64,000 nt of DNA, taken from Nocardia pseudobrasiliensis NBRC 108224. Lineage in GTDB: Bacteria > Actinomycetota > Actinomycetes > Mycobacteriales > Mycobacteriaceae. Shown piece by piece: positions 1-10,485 of the stretch (positions within the stretch are counted from its first letter, which is position 1; every line of letters starts with the position of its first letter). Below the pieces are notes generated by a model, which worked only from the letters and a program-made list of their open reading frames with translations, was not told the origin of the DNA and searched no databases. The position numbers were made by a program, and so were the translations under genes. The stretch covers positions 1 to 64,000 of the forward strand of contig NZ_BDBS01000009.1 in NCBI RefSeq assembly GCF_001613105.1, written 5' to 3'.

Positions 1-115
1 GCCAACCGAGGGCGCACCCGCCGAATGCGCCGGACTGCCAGGCGGAGTCCCGCCGACCGGAGGCGCACCCGTCGAATGCGCCGGACTACCAGGCGGAGTC
101 CCACCAACCGAAGGA
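1..115 (-). repeat. 51-bp tandem repeat encoding a Pro/Gly-rich 17-residue unit
   Basis: The block starting ggcgcacccg at position 11 recurs at 62, a 51-bp period. In the minus-strand frame it encodes units such as VGGTPPGSPAHSTGAPP. The array is cut by the window edge. It is coding, in frame with the WXG100-like protein, and probably forms an extended stalk. Confidence 0.8.
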
Positions 116-2115
116 GCCGGGGTTCCGCCGGTGGAGGGCGCGGGGGTACCCACCGGGGTACCGGTACCGCTCGGTGGGCGCCAGCCGCCGTCGACGGAGG
201 ATTCCCACGAGGTGGGTGGGCGTGGGGATCCGCCCGAGGAATTCGAGGAACCGGCGCTTCCCTGCGACCCGTGATTCGACTGTCCGCCAACCGAACCGCC
301 CGGCCCGTGGACCGATGAGGTACTGGACCCGCCCCCACCGTAGAGATCGATCAGGCTGGACAGCCCCCCTCCGGAACCCGTCGACCGCCCACCGCTGGAC
401 CCACCCCCGTAGAGGTCGATCAAACTCGACAGTCCCCCTTCGGAATTCGTCGACCGCCCACCACTCGGCCCCCCGGTATACGAGCCGTCCGATGCGATGG
501 ACCCCGGCCGCGACCCCGACCCGCCGCCATACATATCGATCAAACTCGACACGCCGCCATCCGAATGCGTCGACCGCCCACCACCCGAACTCCCCCCGAC
601 CGACCCCCGCGTGGACCCCCCATCACCCACCTCGGGCACAACCGACGAAGACCGCGAATTCTGCTGCCCCCCACCGTGCGACCCCTCACTCGCCACCGAC
701 CCACCCCGCGAATTCCCGGACCCACCCCCCTGCGAACCCTCGACCACCATCGAGCTCGACCGCGAATTCCCCGACCCACCCTGCGACCCTTGCGACATCA
801 CAGACCCTGGTCGCGAACCACCCTGCGATCCCTCGGCCACGACCGACCCCGGCCGCGAACCACCCTGCGACCCTTGCGATCCCACCGCCCCAGGCCGCGA
901 ACCCCCGGACCCACCTCCATGCGACCCATCGGTCACCAAAGACCCCGGCCGCGAATTCGACCCCCCACCAACCGAACCGCCCCCACTGCTCCCCCCTGGC
1001 AGCGAGCCCAATTCGATCGATGACCCTCGACTCGACCCACCCACCGTCGGCGCGTTCGACGGCGGCGTGCGCGGCGAGCCGGGCTTGTGCATCCACAGCG
1101 GGTACCGCACATCCGATTGCGAGATCGGGCTCGACTTCGAGAACGCACCCCGCGCGCCGCCGACCAGCCCACCACGCGCGATACCGCCCACCCAGCCCGT
1201 CGGTGAACCGAACGAGGAGAAATCCCCGGTCGCCGCGCCGACCGCGAGATTGCCGAAGACCGAACTCACCACACCCGCCGACGCCCCGATGAACGCGCCG
1301 CGCCCGGTCCGCCCCCAGGCATTGTTCAATGCCCGCGCGCCCCACTTGTCGATGCCATTGCCCAGATACCGCGCGAACTCTCGCGACGGCAAGGTCCCGG
1401 CCACCGAGGCGAATATCGAGATACCGAATTCCCGGCCGTCGAAGCTGCGCCGCTTACCGTCGGCCATCTGCCCCAACTGCACCGCCGCGTTCAAACCCGC
1501 CGACGTGACCGCGCCCTCGCCGAATTTGACCGCGTAGACGCCGAAACCCTTCGCCGTCGGCAGCACGAACCGCCCGCTGGCCAAGGTCTTCCAGAAATAC
1601 CGCTTCTCGGCCGAGGCGCCCAGCTTCAACGCGAGATTCTGAATCGCCTTCTGCACCATGTCCTCGAACACCCGCAGAAACGATCGGGTGGTCGACACCG
1701 CCGCGGCCTCCACCGCCGCCGCGGTCGGCGGAAACAGCCAGGCCCAGGCGATCTCGGCCGCCAGCCAGCACAGTGAGACGATGATGGTGAGTTTGGTCGC
1801 CTGCAGTTGCGTACCCATATCGAACGACGAATCCGAAATCTGCTGCAGCAGTTCGGCCAGCGATTCCAGGGACTGATCCCCCGACCGCAACCCGTCGAAC
1901 AGCTTGCCCATCGCCTCCGCGGCCGCACCCTGCGGATAGGCCAGCTTCGTATCCTGCTTGGCGCCATCGACCTCGGCCAGCAGCGTTTTCAGTTCCGCAC
2001 TCGCGGCCTTCCACGCCTCCGAGATCCGCCACATGGCGTCCTCGTCACCATCGGGCCAGCTCGATCCCGCGATCCAGCCCAGCCAGCGCAACTCCGGGGG
2101 CAGATCCAGACTCAT
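1..2115 (-). CDS. WXG100-like (CpnT N-terminal type) exported repeat protein, 3' end outside window
   Basis: The reading frame is open from ATG at 2115 to the window edge (705 codons) with no stop, so the C-terminus is missing. Residues 1-100 are helical and match the WXG100-like domain at the N-terminus of CpnT-type proteins (start MSLDLPPELRWLGWIAGSSW, then EAWKAASAELKTLLAEV). A hydrophobic stretch follows at about 108-140 (LTIIVSLCWLAAEIAWAWLF). From about residue 340 the protein becomes a Gly/Ser-rich linker with internal repeats, then Pro/Gly-rich. In this family the part after the linker is often a toxin or ADP-ribosyltransferase, but that part is not visible. Probably a type VII secretion substrate. 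No ESX genes are in view. Confidence 0.75.
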   Translation of the reverse strand, partial: MSLDLPPELRWLGWIAGSSWPDGDEDAMWRISEAWKAASAELKTLLAEVDGAKQDTKLAYPQGAAAEAMGKLFDGLRSGDQSLESLAELLQQISDSSFDMGTQLQATKLTIIVSLCWLAAEIAWAWLFPPTAAAVEAAAVSTTRSFLRVFEDMVQKAIQNLALKLGASAEKRYFWKTLASGRFVLPTAKGFGVYAVKFGEGAVTSAGLNAAVQLGQMADGKRRSFDGREFGISIFASVAGTLPSREFARYLGNGIDKWGARALNNAWGRTGRGAFIGASAGVVSSVFGNLAVGAATGDFSSFGSPTGWVGGIARGGLVGGARGAFSKSSPISQSDVRYPLWMHKPGSPRTPPSNAPTVGGSSRGSSIELGSLPGGSSGGGSVGGGSNSRPGSLVTDGSHGGGSGGSRPGAVGSQGSQGGSRPGSVVAEGSQGGSRPGSVMSQGSQGGSGNSRSSSMVVEGSQGGGSGNSRGGSVASEGSHGGGQQNSRSSSVVPEVGDGGSTRGSVGGSSGGGRSTHSDGGVSSLIDMYGGGSGSRPGSIASDGSYTGGPSGGRSTNSEGGLSSLIDLYGGGSSGGRSTGSGGGLSSLIDLYGGGGSSTSSVHGPGGSVGGQSNHGSQGSAGSSNSSGGSPRPPTSWESSVDGGWRPPSGTGTPVGTPAPSTGGTPAPSVGGTPPGSPAHSTGAPPVGGTPPGSPAHSAGAPSVG
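333..588 (-). repeat. Three-copy repeat coding for GGRST..GG.SSLIDLYGGG
   Basis: Three units of about 22 codons lie at roughly 333-398, 403-468 and 523-588 in the frame of the WXG100-like protein. Each carries the core SSLID(L/M)YGGG preceded by GGRST. The short SLIDLY segment inside an otherwise structureless Gly/Ser linker is conserved between copies, which suggests a functional peptide rather than a plain spacer. Confidence 0.75.
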
Positions 2116-2188
2116 TCGAATCAGCGAACATGACCAAGTTCACCGCCGCGCTAAGGAACTTCGCCACCGTGGTGACGGGCGAGTGAAC

Positions 2189-2437
2189 TCATCTGTGCGG
2201 CGGCGCGGTGGCCAGCGTCTGCTCCGCGTCGAACAGCTCGAATGTCCCGACCGGCCGAAAACCCAAGCGAGCAGCCAGTTTCAGCGAACGCGCATTGGCG
2301 CTTCGGGTAATGATCAGAACCGGCTGGTCGGGTAACTCGGTCGCCGCCCGCAACACCGCCTCGTAGGCCAGCCCCACTCCCCACGCGCTGCGACGCAGCA
2401 GATCGAGATCGTCGGCAATCGGCTCATCCGGCCGATG
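2189..2437 (-). pseudogene. GNAT acetyltransferase remnant (C-terminal part)
   Basis: The frame is open from a TAG at 2438-2440 to the TGA at 2189. It encodes the end of a GNAT fold: GLAYEAVLRAATELPD, then the strand-helix LIITRSANARSLKLAARLGF and RPVGTFELF. The N-terminal half and the acetyl-CoA binding loop (Q/RxxGxG/A) are absent. The only possible start inside is GTG at 2377 (62 residues). This looks like a gene that lost its 5' part, left between the WXG100-like gene and the MBL hydrolase. Confidence 0.65.
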
Positions 2438-2500
2438 CTAGCGCGGGGCGGCGAACGTCACAGTTGACCTCGAGCCCGCTCGAGGTTTCAGAATTCGATC

Positions 2501-3322
2501 ATGACGACATGGATATGCGACGGCTGCGGACTCGAACACTCCGATTCGGTTGCACCGCCGGGGCGTTGCGTGCTCGCCAGCGATGCGGTCGGTGATGAGG
2601 AGCGCGGTGATCTCGGTCCGCACGGCCGATGGACCACACACGACGAGCTCGCGCGGACGCCGCATCGCACCGATCACCGCGACCATGGGCGCGGCGTGCA
2701 CAGCCTGCGCCGCGAACCGCGCTTTGCCATCGGGCACTGGTCGTTCGTGGTGCGAACCCCGCACGGCAACCTGCTGTGGGACCCGCCCGCCTACCTCGAC
2801 GACGAAATCCTCACCCGGGTGCGGGAATTGGGCGGCATAGCGGCGATCGCCACCAGCCACCCGCACATGTTCGCCGCCCAGATCACCTGGAGCCACACTT
2901 TCGGCCGCGTCCCGGTGTTCGTCAACGAACTGGACCGTGAGTGGATCCCCCGCCCCGACCCGGTGATCGAATTCTGGTCCGGGCGCGCCGAACCCGTCCC
3001 CGGCATCGACCTGATCCACGTCGGCGGCCATATGCGCGGCAGCTCGGTGGCCCGCACCGCCGACGGCACCCTCCTGTCCGGCGACTCCATCGCCGGAACC
3101 CTCACCCCGGGCTGGGTCTCCTTCCAGCGCAACTTCCCCCGCCACGTCCCGCTGTCTCCCACAGCCGTCCGCCGCATCGTCGACACCCTCGCCCCGTACC
3201 CCTACGACCGCCTCTACACCCTGGGCGGCGACACCCTCGACCACGACGCCAAGACCATCGTCGAAGCCGCCGCCGTCCGCCACATCCGCTGGGTGACAGG
3301 CGAATTCGATCACCTCATCTGA
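2501..3322 (+). CDS. MBL-fold metallo-hydrolase
   Basis: 273 residues. The N-terminus has a zinc-ribbon-like start (CDGCGLEHSD...GRC), but the second CxxC knuckle usual for this subfamily is not intact. The MBL part follows: LLWDPPAYLDDE, SHPHMFAAQ, GGHMRGSS and LLSGDSIAG are the positions expected for the metal-binding strands of this atypical group. The start is ATG 2501, with a possible -10 (CAGAAT, 2489-2494) directly upstream and TTGACC at 2464. No Shine-Dalgarno sequence is seen. The 3' end overlaps the convergent oxidoreductase by 8 bp. The substrate is unknown. Confidence 0.8.
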   Translation: MTTWICDGCGLEHSDSVAPPGRCVLASDAVGDEERGDLGPHGRWTTHDELARTPHRTDHRDHGRGVHSLRREPRFAIGHWSFVVRTPHGNLLWDPPAYLDDEILTRVRELGGIAAIATSHPHMFAAQITWSHTFGRVPVFVNELDREWIPRPDPVIEFWSGRAEPVPGIDLIHVGGHMRGSSVARTADGTLLSGDSIAGTLTPGWVSFQRNFPRHVPLSPTAVRRIVDTLAPYPYDRLYTLGGDTLDHDAKTIVEAAAVRHIRWVTGEFDHLI

Positions 3323-4307
3323 TATCGTCCGGATACACCACCCCGACCTGCCCGCGGATCTCGTCCATCGTGCGCAGCACGTCGAGGGTCTCCGCCCACG
3401 GCACGAGCGGACTCTCGATCAATCCCGCACGCAGACACCGGTGCACCTCCAGCGCCTCGTGCGCCAGACCGCGGCCGATCAGCGGCGCGTCGATCCTCTC
3501 GATCGGCTCCGCGCCGCGGTAGAGGTGAAATCCGGAGGGCGCGAAGAAGTCTCGCCCCAGATCAATGCGCCCCTCGGTACCGGAGACGGTCGCGGTGCAC
3601 GGCCCGTCGGCGGCGATCGAACTGGTGAGCACCGCCAGCGCGCCGCAGTCGTGGCCGAGGATGACCGCGATCGTCTCGTCGACCCCTTCGGGGGTCAATA
3701 CCGCACGGGCACTGATCGTTTCGGGCGCACCGAGCACCACCCGCGCGATCGTCAGCGGATAGATGCCGACATCGAGCAGACTGCCGCCGCCCAGCTCCGG
3801 ATCGCGCACCCGATGCCCCGGATCAGCACCGAAGTTGTTACTGAAATCCGCTGACACCAAACGAGGTTCACCGATCGCGCCCGCCGCGATCAACTCCCCC
3901 ATCCGAACGATCGCCGGAACGCAGCGCGTCCACATCGCCTCCATGAGGAATACCTGCGCCGCCCGTGCGCGATCCATGAGATCGCGGGCCTGCGCGGCGT
4001 TCACGGCGAGCGGCTTCTCACACAGCACGGCCTTACCCGCCGCCAGACACAGCGCACTCGCCGCATGATGCGCCGGATGCGGCGTGGCCACGTAGACGAC
4101 GTCCACGTCCGGATCCTCGGCAAGCGCCTGCCAGCCGCCGTAGGCCCGCGCAATCTCGAATTCGTCGGCGAACGCTCGCGCGGCCACCGGTGTGCGCGAG
4201 GCCACCGCTACCACCTCGGCGTCAGGCAGCAGGCACAGATCCCGGACGAAGACCCGCGCGATATTCCCAGTGGCCAGAATCCCCCAGCGAATCTTCCGTT
4301 CGGTCAC
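3315..4307 (-). CDS. Gfo/Idh/MocA family oxidoreductase
   Basis: NAD(P)-dependent oxidoreductase of about 330 residues. The Rossmann N-terminus IRWGILATGNIARVFVRDL is followed by VVAVASRTPVAARAFADEF and the family motif EKPLAVNAAQARDLM, which carries the catalytic Lys of EKP. GGGSLLDVGIYPL is the usual substrate-side segment. The chosen start is GTG 4307 (VTERKIRWG), because the Rossmann strand begins just after it and a TACGCT -10 box lies 7 nt upstream. A longer frame to 4379 would run through the terminator hairpin of the preceding gene. The substrate, probably a sugar or trans-diol, cannot be told from sequence. Confidence 0.85.
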   Translation of the reverse strand: MTERKIRWGILATGNIARVFVRDLCLLPDAEVVAVASRTPVAARAFADEFEIARAYGGWQALAEDPDVDVVYVATPHPAHHAASALCLAAGKAVLCEKPLAVNAAQARDLMDRARAAQVFLMEAMWTRCVPAIVRMGELIAAGAIGEPRLVSADFSNNFGADPGHRVRDPELGGGSLLDVGIYPLTIARVVLGAPETISARAVLTPEGVDETIAVILGHDCGALAVLTSSIAADGPCTATVSGTEGRIDLGRDFFAPSGFHLYRGAEPIERIDAPLIGRGLAHEALEVHRCLRAGLIESPLVPWAETLDVLRTMDEIRGQVGVVYPDDIR

Positions 4308-4314
4308 AGCGTTC

Positions 4315-4320
4315 AGCGTA
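4315..4320 (-). promoter_or_regulatory. -10 box of a probable leaderless promoter (Gfo/Idh/MocA gene)
   Basis: TACGCT on the minus strand, 7 nt before GTG 4307. No Shine-Dalgarno sequence is present, so the transcript probably begins at or next to the start codon. Confidence 0.4.
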
Positions 4321-4337
4321 AAGGCCGCGATATACGA

Positions 4338-4368
4338 CGAATCGGGCGGTCGGCGACCGCCCGATTCG
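4338..4368 (-). terminator. Hairpin after the CocE/NonD peptidase gene
   Basis: Perfect 13-bp arms (cgaatcgggcggt / accgcccgattcg) with a 5-nt loop, 11 bp past the stop codon at 4379. There is no U-run, as is common in actinobacterial terminators. Confidence 0.6.
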
Positions 4369-4378
4369 CCTGTGCGCA

Positions 4379-6229
4379 CTAGCCGATCGCCGCGTTGAGC
4401 GCCGGTTGTCCGCCCGCCACCGGGAATGAGATCCGTGTGGCGCCGAGATTCACGCTGAAGCCAGGGCCGGGTTTGGGCCGCAGCGTGTACTCGTTGTCAC
4501 TGGACAGGATCACGATTCCGAGGCGATGCCCCTTGGCCAGCACATAATCGTGCGGTTGCATATTGACGTTGATCTGATACTCCTTGCCGGGAGTGATCGC
4601 GGTCGTCTTGTTGATCGCGTCGCGGTTCTGCGGATCGGTCCAGCCGCGCGTGACGATGCGCGAACTACCGTCGGGACCCCGGTCCACCAGCAGCGCGGTC
4701 ACATTGGCCGCCTCCCGCTTGAACGACGCCGCCACCGAGACCCCGACCGTGCCGCTGATCCGCAGCGCCGCCTTGGTCGGCTTGGAGTAGTAGGCCAGGC
4801 GGTTGGGCGAACTCGACGCGGCGACGAGATCGGCCGCGAGTTTGGTCGCGTCGTCGTCGAGGGCTTCCACGGTCTGATCGGCGCGGAATCCGGCCGGGGT
4901 GAGCCCGCCGGTGGTGCGACCACCGGGCTGCAGCGCCGCCGCGGCGGTCATGGTTCCCGGTGCGGGCCAATCCGCCTCGTTCACCCAGGACTTGTCCTCG
5001 CGCTGGATGGTGGCCTTGGGCTCGACATCGATGCCGTTGTTCTGTCCCAGCAGATATTTGCTGAACCAGCGATTCACCGTGCGCAGCCACTCGTCGCGGC
5101 GCAGCCCGATCGGATCGGTGTGACCGGACTGATGCAACCAGATCTTGTGCGGCACACCGGCTTTGGAAATCGCCGAATACCACTGCGCGACCTGGGTGGT
5201 CTTGACGTTGAAATCGTTGAGCCCATGCACCGACAGCACGGCCGCGTGCACCTTGTTCACATTGTTCAGATAGTTGCGCTCATCCCACAGCGGGCTGTAG
5301 TCGCCGGTGATCCGGTCCTGATCGTGTTCGATCTTGCTGATGACCGGTTTGCAGATATCGCGATCGGCGCGGGTGTAGACGTAATCGGCGAGTACATCGA
5401 GATCCTCGCCCTGATACGTTCCCGGCGCGACCACCGCGCCATTGGCACGGTAGTAGTCGTACCAGCTGCTGATCGCGCCGATCGGTACGATCGCCTCGAG
5501 TCCGGGCACGCCCGTGGTGGCCACGGCGATGGGCAGGGTGCCGTTGTAGGACACGCCCATCATGCCGACCTTGCCGCTGGCCCAGCCCGCGGTGACCGGC
5601 TTGTTCTGCGCGTCGCGCGCGGCGGCGCGGCCGTTGAGCCAGTCGATCGGCGCACGCGCGCCGATGGTTTCGTTACTCGCCCCGGAGGTCGGGCAGCCGC
5701 TGGACTGGCCGCTACCCAGCGATTCGCCGTACATCACCGCGAATCCGCGCGAGAGGAAGTAGTCCTCGTAGGCCCAGGTGATCTGTCCTGCGCGCACGGC
5801 GATGCCGTTCGCCGCGAGCTCGTCACCGGAGCGCCCGCGCACCGGACCGGGCGGCAGGGCCATGCGGGTCTGCGCGCCGGGCGGGGTGTAGAGCTCGACG
5901 TCGACATTGTGATTGGCGACGTCGTTACCGCCCGAGAAATACGGGCTGGCCTGATAGACCACCGGCAGCTTGCCGGTGGCCCCCGACGGGCGCACGACCT
6001 GCACGTGCACCTCGTCGTTCTTACCGTCGCGATCGCTGTCGACGGGGGCCTTCACCCAGACGTCCTGGCGCACGGATTGGGCCGGATCGAATGCGGGTTG
6101 GGCCTCACCGCCGGAGAAGTGGGGTCCCGTCGGTGGCGGCGCCGCGACCGCGGCCGTGCCCGGGAGCAGTAGCGTCGCCGCCGTGGCGAACAGGATGAGC
6201 CGATATGTCAGTCGCCGTCTGGATGTCAT
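4379..6229 (-). CDS. Secreted Xaa-Pro dipeptidyl-peptidase / CocE-NonD family hydrolase
   Basis: 616 residues with a Sec signal peptide (RRRLTYRLILFATAATLLLPGT...AVAA). The alpha/beta-hydrolase core has the nucleophile motif GVSYNG, VHGLNDFNVKTTQ (Asp region) and HQSGHTDP (His). The C-terminal jelly-roll typical of the X-Pro dipeptidyl-peptidase C-terminal domain follows (LVDRGPDGSSRIVTRGW, INVNMQPHDYVLAKGHRLGI). An exported serine peptidase or esterase is the best call. The start ATG 6229 has a GGAGGATCC ribosome-binding site. A strong hairpin follows the stop, so it is probably monocistronic. Confidence 0.88.
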   Translation of the reverse strand: MTSRRRLTYRLILFATAATLLLPGTAAVAAPPPTGPHFSGGEAQPAFDPAQSVRQDVWVKAPVDSDRDGKNDEVHVQVVRPSGATGKLPVVYQASPYFSGGNDVANHNVDVELYTPPGAQTRMALPPGPVRGRSGDELAANGIAVRAGQITWAYEDYFLSRGFAVMYGESLGSGQSSGCPTSGASNETIGARAPIDWLNGRAAARDAQNKPVTAGWASGKVGMMGVSYNGTLPIAVATTGVPGLEAIVPIGAISSWYDYYRANGAVVAPGTYQGEDLDVLADYVYTRADRDICKPVISKIEHDQDRITGDYSPLWDERNYLNNVNKVHAAVLSVHGLNDFNVKTTQVAQWYSAISKAGVPHKIWLHQSGHTDPIGLRRDEWLRTVNRWFSKYLLGQNNGIDVEPKATIQREDKSWVNEADWPAPGTMTAAAALQPGGRTTGGLTPAGFRADQTVEALDDDATKLAADLVAASSSPNRLAYYSKPTKAALRISGTVGVSVAASFKREAANVTALLVDRGPDGSSRIVTRGWTDPQNRDAINKTTAITPGKEYQINVNMQPHDYVLAKGHRLGIVILSSDNEYTLRPKPGPGFSVNLGATRISFPVAGGQPALNAAIG

Positions 6230-6399
6230 GGATCCTCCGATACCCGATCACGACGCTCCCCCAACGAGCCAAATCCCCACCGGCTCAAGGGAATTGCCTG
6301 GAAAACCCATGGTAGGACGCGAATCGGGCGGCGATGAGCGCAACGGCGGCGCAATATGATCCGCCGCAGGCGTTTTCGCGGCGGGGTAGGGGTATGCGG

Positions 6400-6675
6400 T
6401 CAGGCCGGATCGCCGAGGCGACGAATCCGCGGCAGACCCGCGCCCCGCCGCGGCCGACCGGTGCTGCGGCGGTACACGTCGGCGGTGATGGTCGCGCCGA
6501 GGGAATCGGTGACGAAGAAGTATTCGCCACCGATTCCGGCAGCGGCGCGGGCGATCTCGTCGATAAGGCCGTGAATGTCACCCGCGCCCAGCGGGCTCGA
6601 GCGCATTTCGACCCTTCCGACCGCCTCGAATCCCTCGGACGGTGTGGTGCTGAGTTCCTCTGCCATCGGACGCAC
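6400..6675 (-). CDS. Hypothetical small protein
   Basis: 91 residues from GTG 6675, or 88 from ATG 6666. The centre (GFEAVGRVEM...GEYFFVTDSLGATITADVYRR) has an alternating pattern like a small alpha/beta domain. The tail is Arg-rich and may not be structured. A GACAGT box lies 6 nt before GTG 6675, the spacing seen at other leaderless genes here. I do not recognise the family. It fills the space between the CocE hydrolase and pheT on the same strand. Confidence 0.45.
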   Translation of the reverse strand: MRPMAEELSTTPSEGFEAVGRVEMRSSPLGAGDIHGLIDEIARAAAGIGGEYFFVTDSLGATITADVYRRSTGRPRRGAGLPRIRRLGDPA

Positions 6676-6719
6676 CGACCCACTGTCGACCGGTTACCGG
6701 CCGAAGTCAATGCCAGAAC

Positions 6720-9224
6720 TCAGCCGCGCAGTACCGCGCCCACGGCATCGGACGCGGCCGCGACCGCGCCGTCGCGCGCGGCACTGGCCTCGTCCTCGGT
6801 CAGGGTGCGATCGACCGCGCGGAAGCGCAGAGCGTAGGTGAGCGATTTACGGCCCTCGCCCGCCTGCGCGCCCTCGTAGACGTCGAACAGGGCGATATCC
6901 TCGAGCAGTTCGCCCGCACCGGCGCGCAGGGCCGATTCGACCGAAGCCGCGGGCACGGCCTTGTCCACACTCACCGACACGTCCTGCAGCACCGCCGGGA
7001 ACGGGGAAACGACCGGGGCCAAACGCGTTTCGCGCAGCGGCAGGGCGTCCAGATCGAGTTCGAGCGCGCAGGTGCGCGGCGGCAGGCCCGCGCGTTCCAG
7101 CGCGGCCGGATGCAATTCACCGGCGTGGCCGATGACCTGACCGTCGACGACCAGTTCCGCGCAGCGCCCGGGATGCCAGGGCAGATAGGCTCCCGCCCGC
7201 CGCTCGATCCGCACTCCGGCCGCGTCGGCGATCGCGTCGACCAGCGCGAAGGCATCGGCCGCCTCGACCGCGCGACCCGGCCCCCACGGACCGCGCGGAT
7301 CCCGGCGACCCGACAGCACCGCCGCGACCCGCACCGGCTGCAGCGGCAGCGAATCCATCAGCGCCGCGATCTGTTCATCGCTCGGGCGCCGATCCACCGG
7401 CAGCGGCTCGACCGGTCCGGTCCGCTCGGTGGGCAGCACCACCTGTTCGATGCCGTAGATCGCCAGATCGCGCTGACCGCGAGAGATATTGCGGGCGGCC
7501 ACTTCCAGCAGTCCCGGCAGCAGAGTGGTCGCGAGTTCGGCGCGCTCCACATCCAGCGGGTTCAGCACGCGCATGGTGTTGCGCCGCGGATCGTCGGCGG
7601 CCAGGCCCCAGGTGTCGAATACCGCGCCGGGCATGAAGATCGGCACCGGCACCTCGACGGTTCCGGCGAAGGCCAGCGCCCGGCTCACCGCGCGGCGACG
7701 CCGCTGGGCGGGCGACAGACCGCGCCCGGCGGGTGCGGTCGGCAGCACCGACGGGATCTTGTCCAGGCCCTCGAGCCGCAGCACCTCCTCCACCAGATCG
7801 GCGGGCTGCAGCAGATCGGGCCGCCAGCTCGGCGGGGTGACCACGAGCTGGCCGTGACCGGATTCGCTCACGGCCACCTCGACCGTCGCGCCGATCTGGG
7901 CCAGTCGGCGCGCGGAGGATCCGGTCGGGTAGCTCACTCCGGCCGTGCGATCGGCCAGATCGATATCGATGCGGATGGGCTGCGGGCCCGGCGTCGGCAC
8001 CCGGACATCGCTGAGCACGGATTCGACCGTGCCCCCGGCGATTTCGGCCAGCAGCGTCGCGGCGCGATCGAGGGCGGCGATATTGAGCTCCGGATCGACG
8101 ATCCGCTCGTAACGCTTGGCCGCCTCGGAGGGCAGCTTGTGCCGACGCACCGTGCGGGCGACCGCGATCGGATTCCAGGTCGCGGCCTCGAGCAGGATAT
8201 CGGTGGACTCGCCGCTCACCTCGGTGCTCGCGCCGCCCATCACACCGGCCAGCGACTGCACGCCCGAATTGTCGGCGATCACCACATCCTCGGCGTCGAG
8301 CACGCGCTCGACATCGTCGAGGGTGCGCAGCGTCTCGCCGGTGTTCGCGCGGCGAACCACCAGGCCGCCATCGAGTTTCGCGGCATCCCACGCGTGCAGC
8401 GGCTGACCCAGTTCGAGCATGACGTAGTTGGTCACGTCGACGGCCGGGGAGATCGGGCGCACGCCCGACAGCAGCAGCCGCCGCTGCAACCACCAGGGAC
8501 TCACCGCCTTCGGATCGATACCGGTGACCTTGCGCGCGGCGAACCGCGTGCACAGCGATTCCGGCTCGAGCCGGATCGGCCAGGCCTCGTCCTCGTCCTC
8601 GGGCAGCGTGCGCACGGCCGGATCGGCGTATTCCAGGTCGTAGGCGCAGGCCAGTTCGCGAGCCAGGCCGCGGACGGAGAACGCGTAGCCGCGATCGGCC
8701 GTGGGGGCCAGTTCGATGACCGTATCGCCCAGGCCCAGTAGATCATTGGCGTCGGCGCCCGGTTCGGCGGTGCCCGGCTCGAGCACCAGGATGCCCGCAT
8801 GGTCCTTGCCGATACCCAGTTCCGCGACCGAGCAGATCATCCCGTTGGAGGTGTGCCCGTAGGTCTTGCGCGCGGTGATCTTGAATCCGCCCGGCAGCAC
8901 GCCACCGGGCAGCACCACGACCACCAGATCGCCCACCGCGAAATTGGTGGCGCCACAGATGATCTCCTGCAAGTGGCCGGGCTTGCCGATATCCACCCTG
9001 CAGAACCGGATCGGCTTCTTGAACTCGGTCAGCTCGTCGATCTCGGCGACCCGGCCGACCACCAGCGGCTGTTCGATGTCACCGCCGATCCGCTCGAGGG
9101 TCTCGACCTCCTCGACCTCGAGTCCGACCCGGATGAACGCGGCGTCGAGCTCCTCGGGCGTCACCGACCACTCGGGGGCGGTCCGGTGCAGAACTTCGGC
9201 CAGCCAGGACTGCGCTACTCGCAC
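6720..9224 (-). CDS. pheT: Phenylalanine--tRNA ligase beta subunit
   Basis: 834 residues from GTG 9224 ([12 protein letters not shown]). The tRNA-binding EMAP-like domain lies near residues 40-150 ([43 protein letters not shown]). B3/4 and B5 domains follow (LMDSL and RAVSRAL regions), and the anticodon-binding FDX-ACB domain ends the protein ([16 protein letters not shown]... [20 protein letters not shown]). It forms the alpha2-beta2 PheRS with PheS, whose gene ends 31 bp upstream on the same strand. A GAGGA sequence lies 13 nt before the chosen start, which is also where homology begins. The longer open frame to 9293 runs into pheS and is not needed. Confidence 0.97.
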   Translation of the reverse strand: MRVAQSWLAEVLHRTAPEWSVTPEELDAAFIRVGLEVEEVETLERIGGDIEQPLVVGRVAEIDELTEFKKPIRFCRVDIGKPGHLQEIICGATNFAVGDLVVVVLPGGVLPGGFKITARKTYGHTSNGMICSVAELGIGKDHAGILVLEPGTAEPGADANDLLGLGDTVIELAPTADRGYAFSVRGLARELACAYDLEYADPAVRTLPEDEDEAWPIRLEPESLCTRFAARKVTGIDPKAVSPWWLQRRLLLSGVRPISPAVDVTNYVMLELGQPLHAWDAAKLDGGLVVRRANTGETLRTLDDVERVLDAEDVVIADNSGVQSLAGVMGGASTEVSGESTDILLEAATWNPIAVARTVRRHKLPSEAAKRYERIVDPELNIAALDRAATLLAEIAGGTVESVLSDVRVPTPGPQPIRIDIDLADRTAGVSYPTGSSARRLAQIGATVEVAVSESGHGQLVVTPPSWRPDLLQPADLVEEVLRLEGLDKIPSVLPTAPAGRGLSPAQRRRRAVSRALAFAGTVEVPVPIFMPGAVFDTWGLAADDPRRNTMRVLNPLDVERAELATTLLPGLLEVAARNISRGQRDLAIYGIEQVVLPTERTGPVEPLPVDRRPSDEQIAALMDSLPLQPVRVAAVLSGRRDPRGPWGPGRAVEAADAFALVDAIADAAGVRIERRAGAYLPWHPGRCAELVVDGQVIGHAGELHPAALERAGLPPRTCALELDLDALPLRETRLAPVVSPFPAVLQDVSVSVDKAVPAASVESALRAGAGELLEDIALFDVYEGAQAGEGRKSLTYALRFRAVDRTLTEDEASAARDGAVAAASDAVGAVLRG

Positions 9225-9255
9225 TTGACGTTTCGCTTCCTCGTATAAGAGACGG

Positions 9256-10371
<1,116 letters not shown>

Positions 10372-10380
10372 CTATTGTTG

Positions 10381-10408
10381 CTGGTCGCATCGTAGGCGAT
10401 GCGACCAG
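10381..10408 (-). promoter_or_regulatory. 12-bp-arm palindrome in the pheST promoter/leader
   Basis: ctggtcgcatcg / cgatgcgaccag, perfect arms separated by 4 nt. On the minus strand it contains TACGAT, which could serve as the -10 of pheST. It is therefore either an operator over the promoter or a leader hairpin about 64 nt before the start codon. Confidence 0.5.
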
Positions 10409-10485
10409 GCCGCTTCACCTGGATTTCCGCTGCTCACCCGGCTGTCACGAGCGCGTCGGCCGCAGCCGGCACGGCACGATCGAAT

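Noticed and set aside
1..115. Regular 51-bp repeats suggesting a CRISPR array
   Set aside because: No distinct spacers; the repeats encode an in-frame Pro/Gly-rich unit.
174..1537. Long open frames on the plus strand opposite the WXG100-like gene, rich in Pro, Arg and Asp
   Set aside because: They are the complement of Gly/Ser-rich codons of the minus-strand gene, have no ribosome-binding site, and lack any recognisable domain.
4526..6172. A 548-codon plus-strand frame opposite the CocE/NonD gene
   Set aside because: Antisense shadow of a clear full-length peptidase with signal peptide and catalytic motifs.
7110..8741. A 543-codon plus-strand frame opposite pheT
   Set aside because: Shadow frame. 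pheT is unmistakable on the minus strand.
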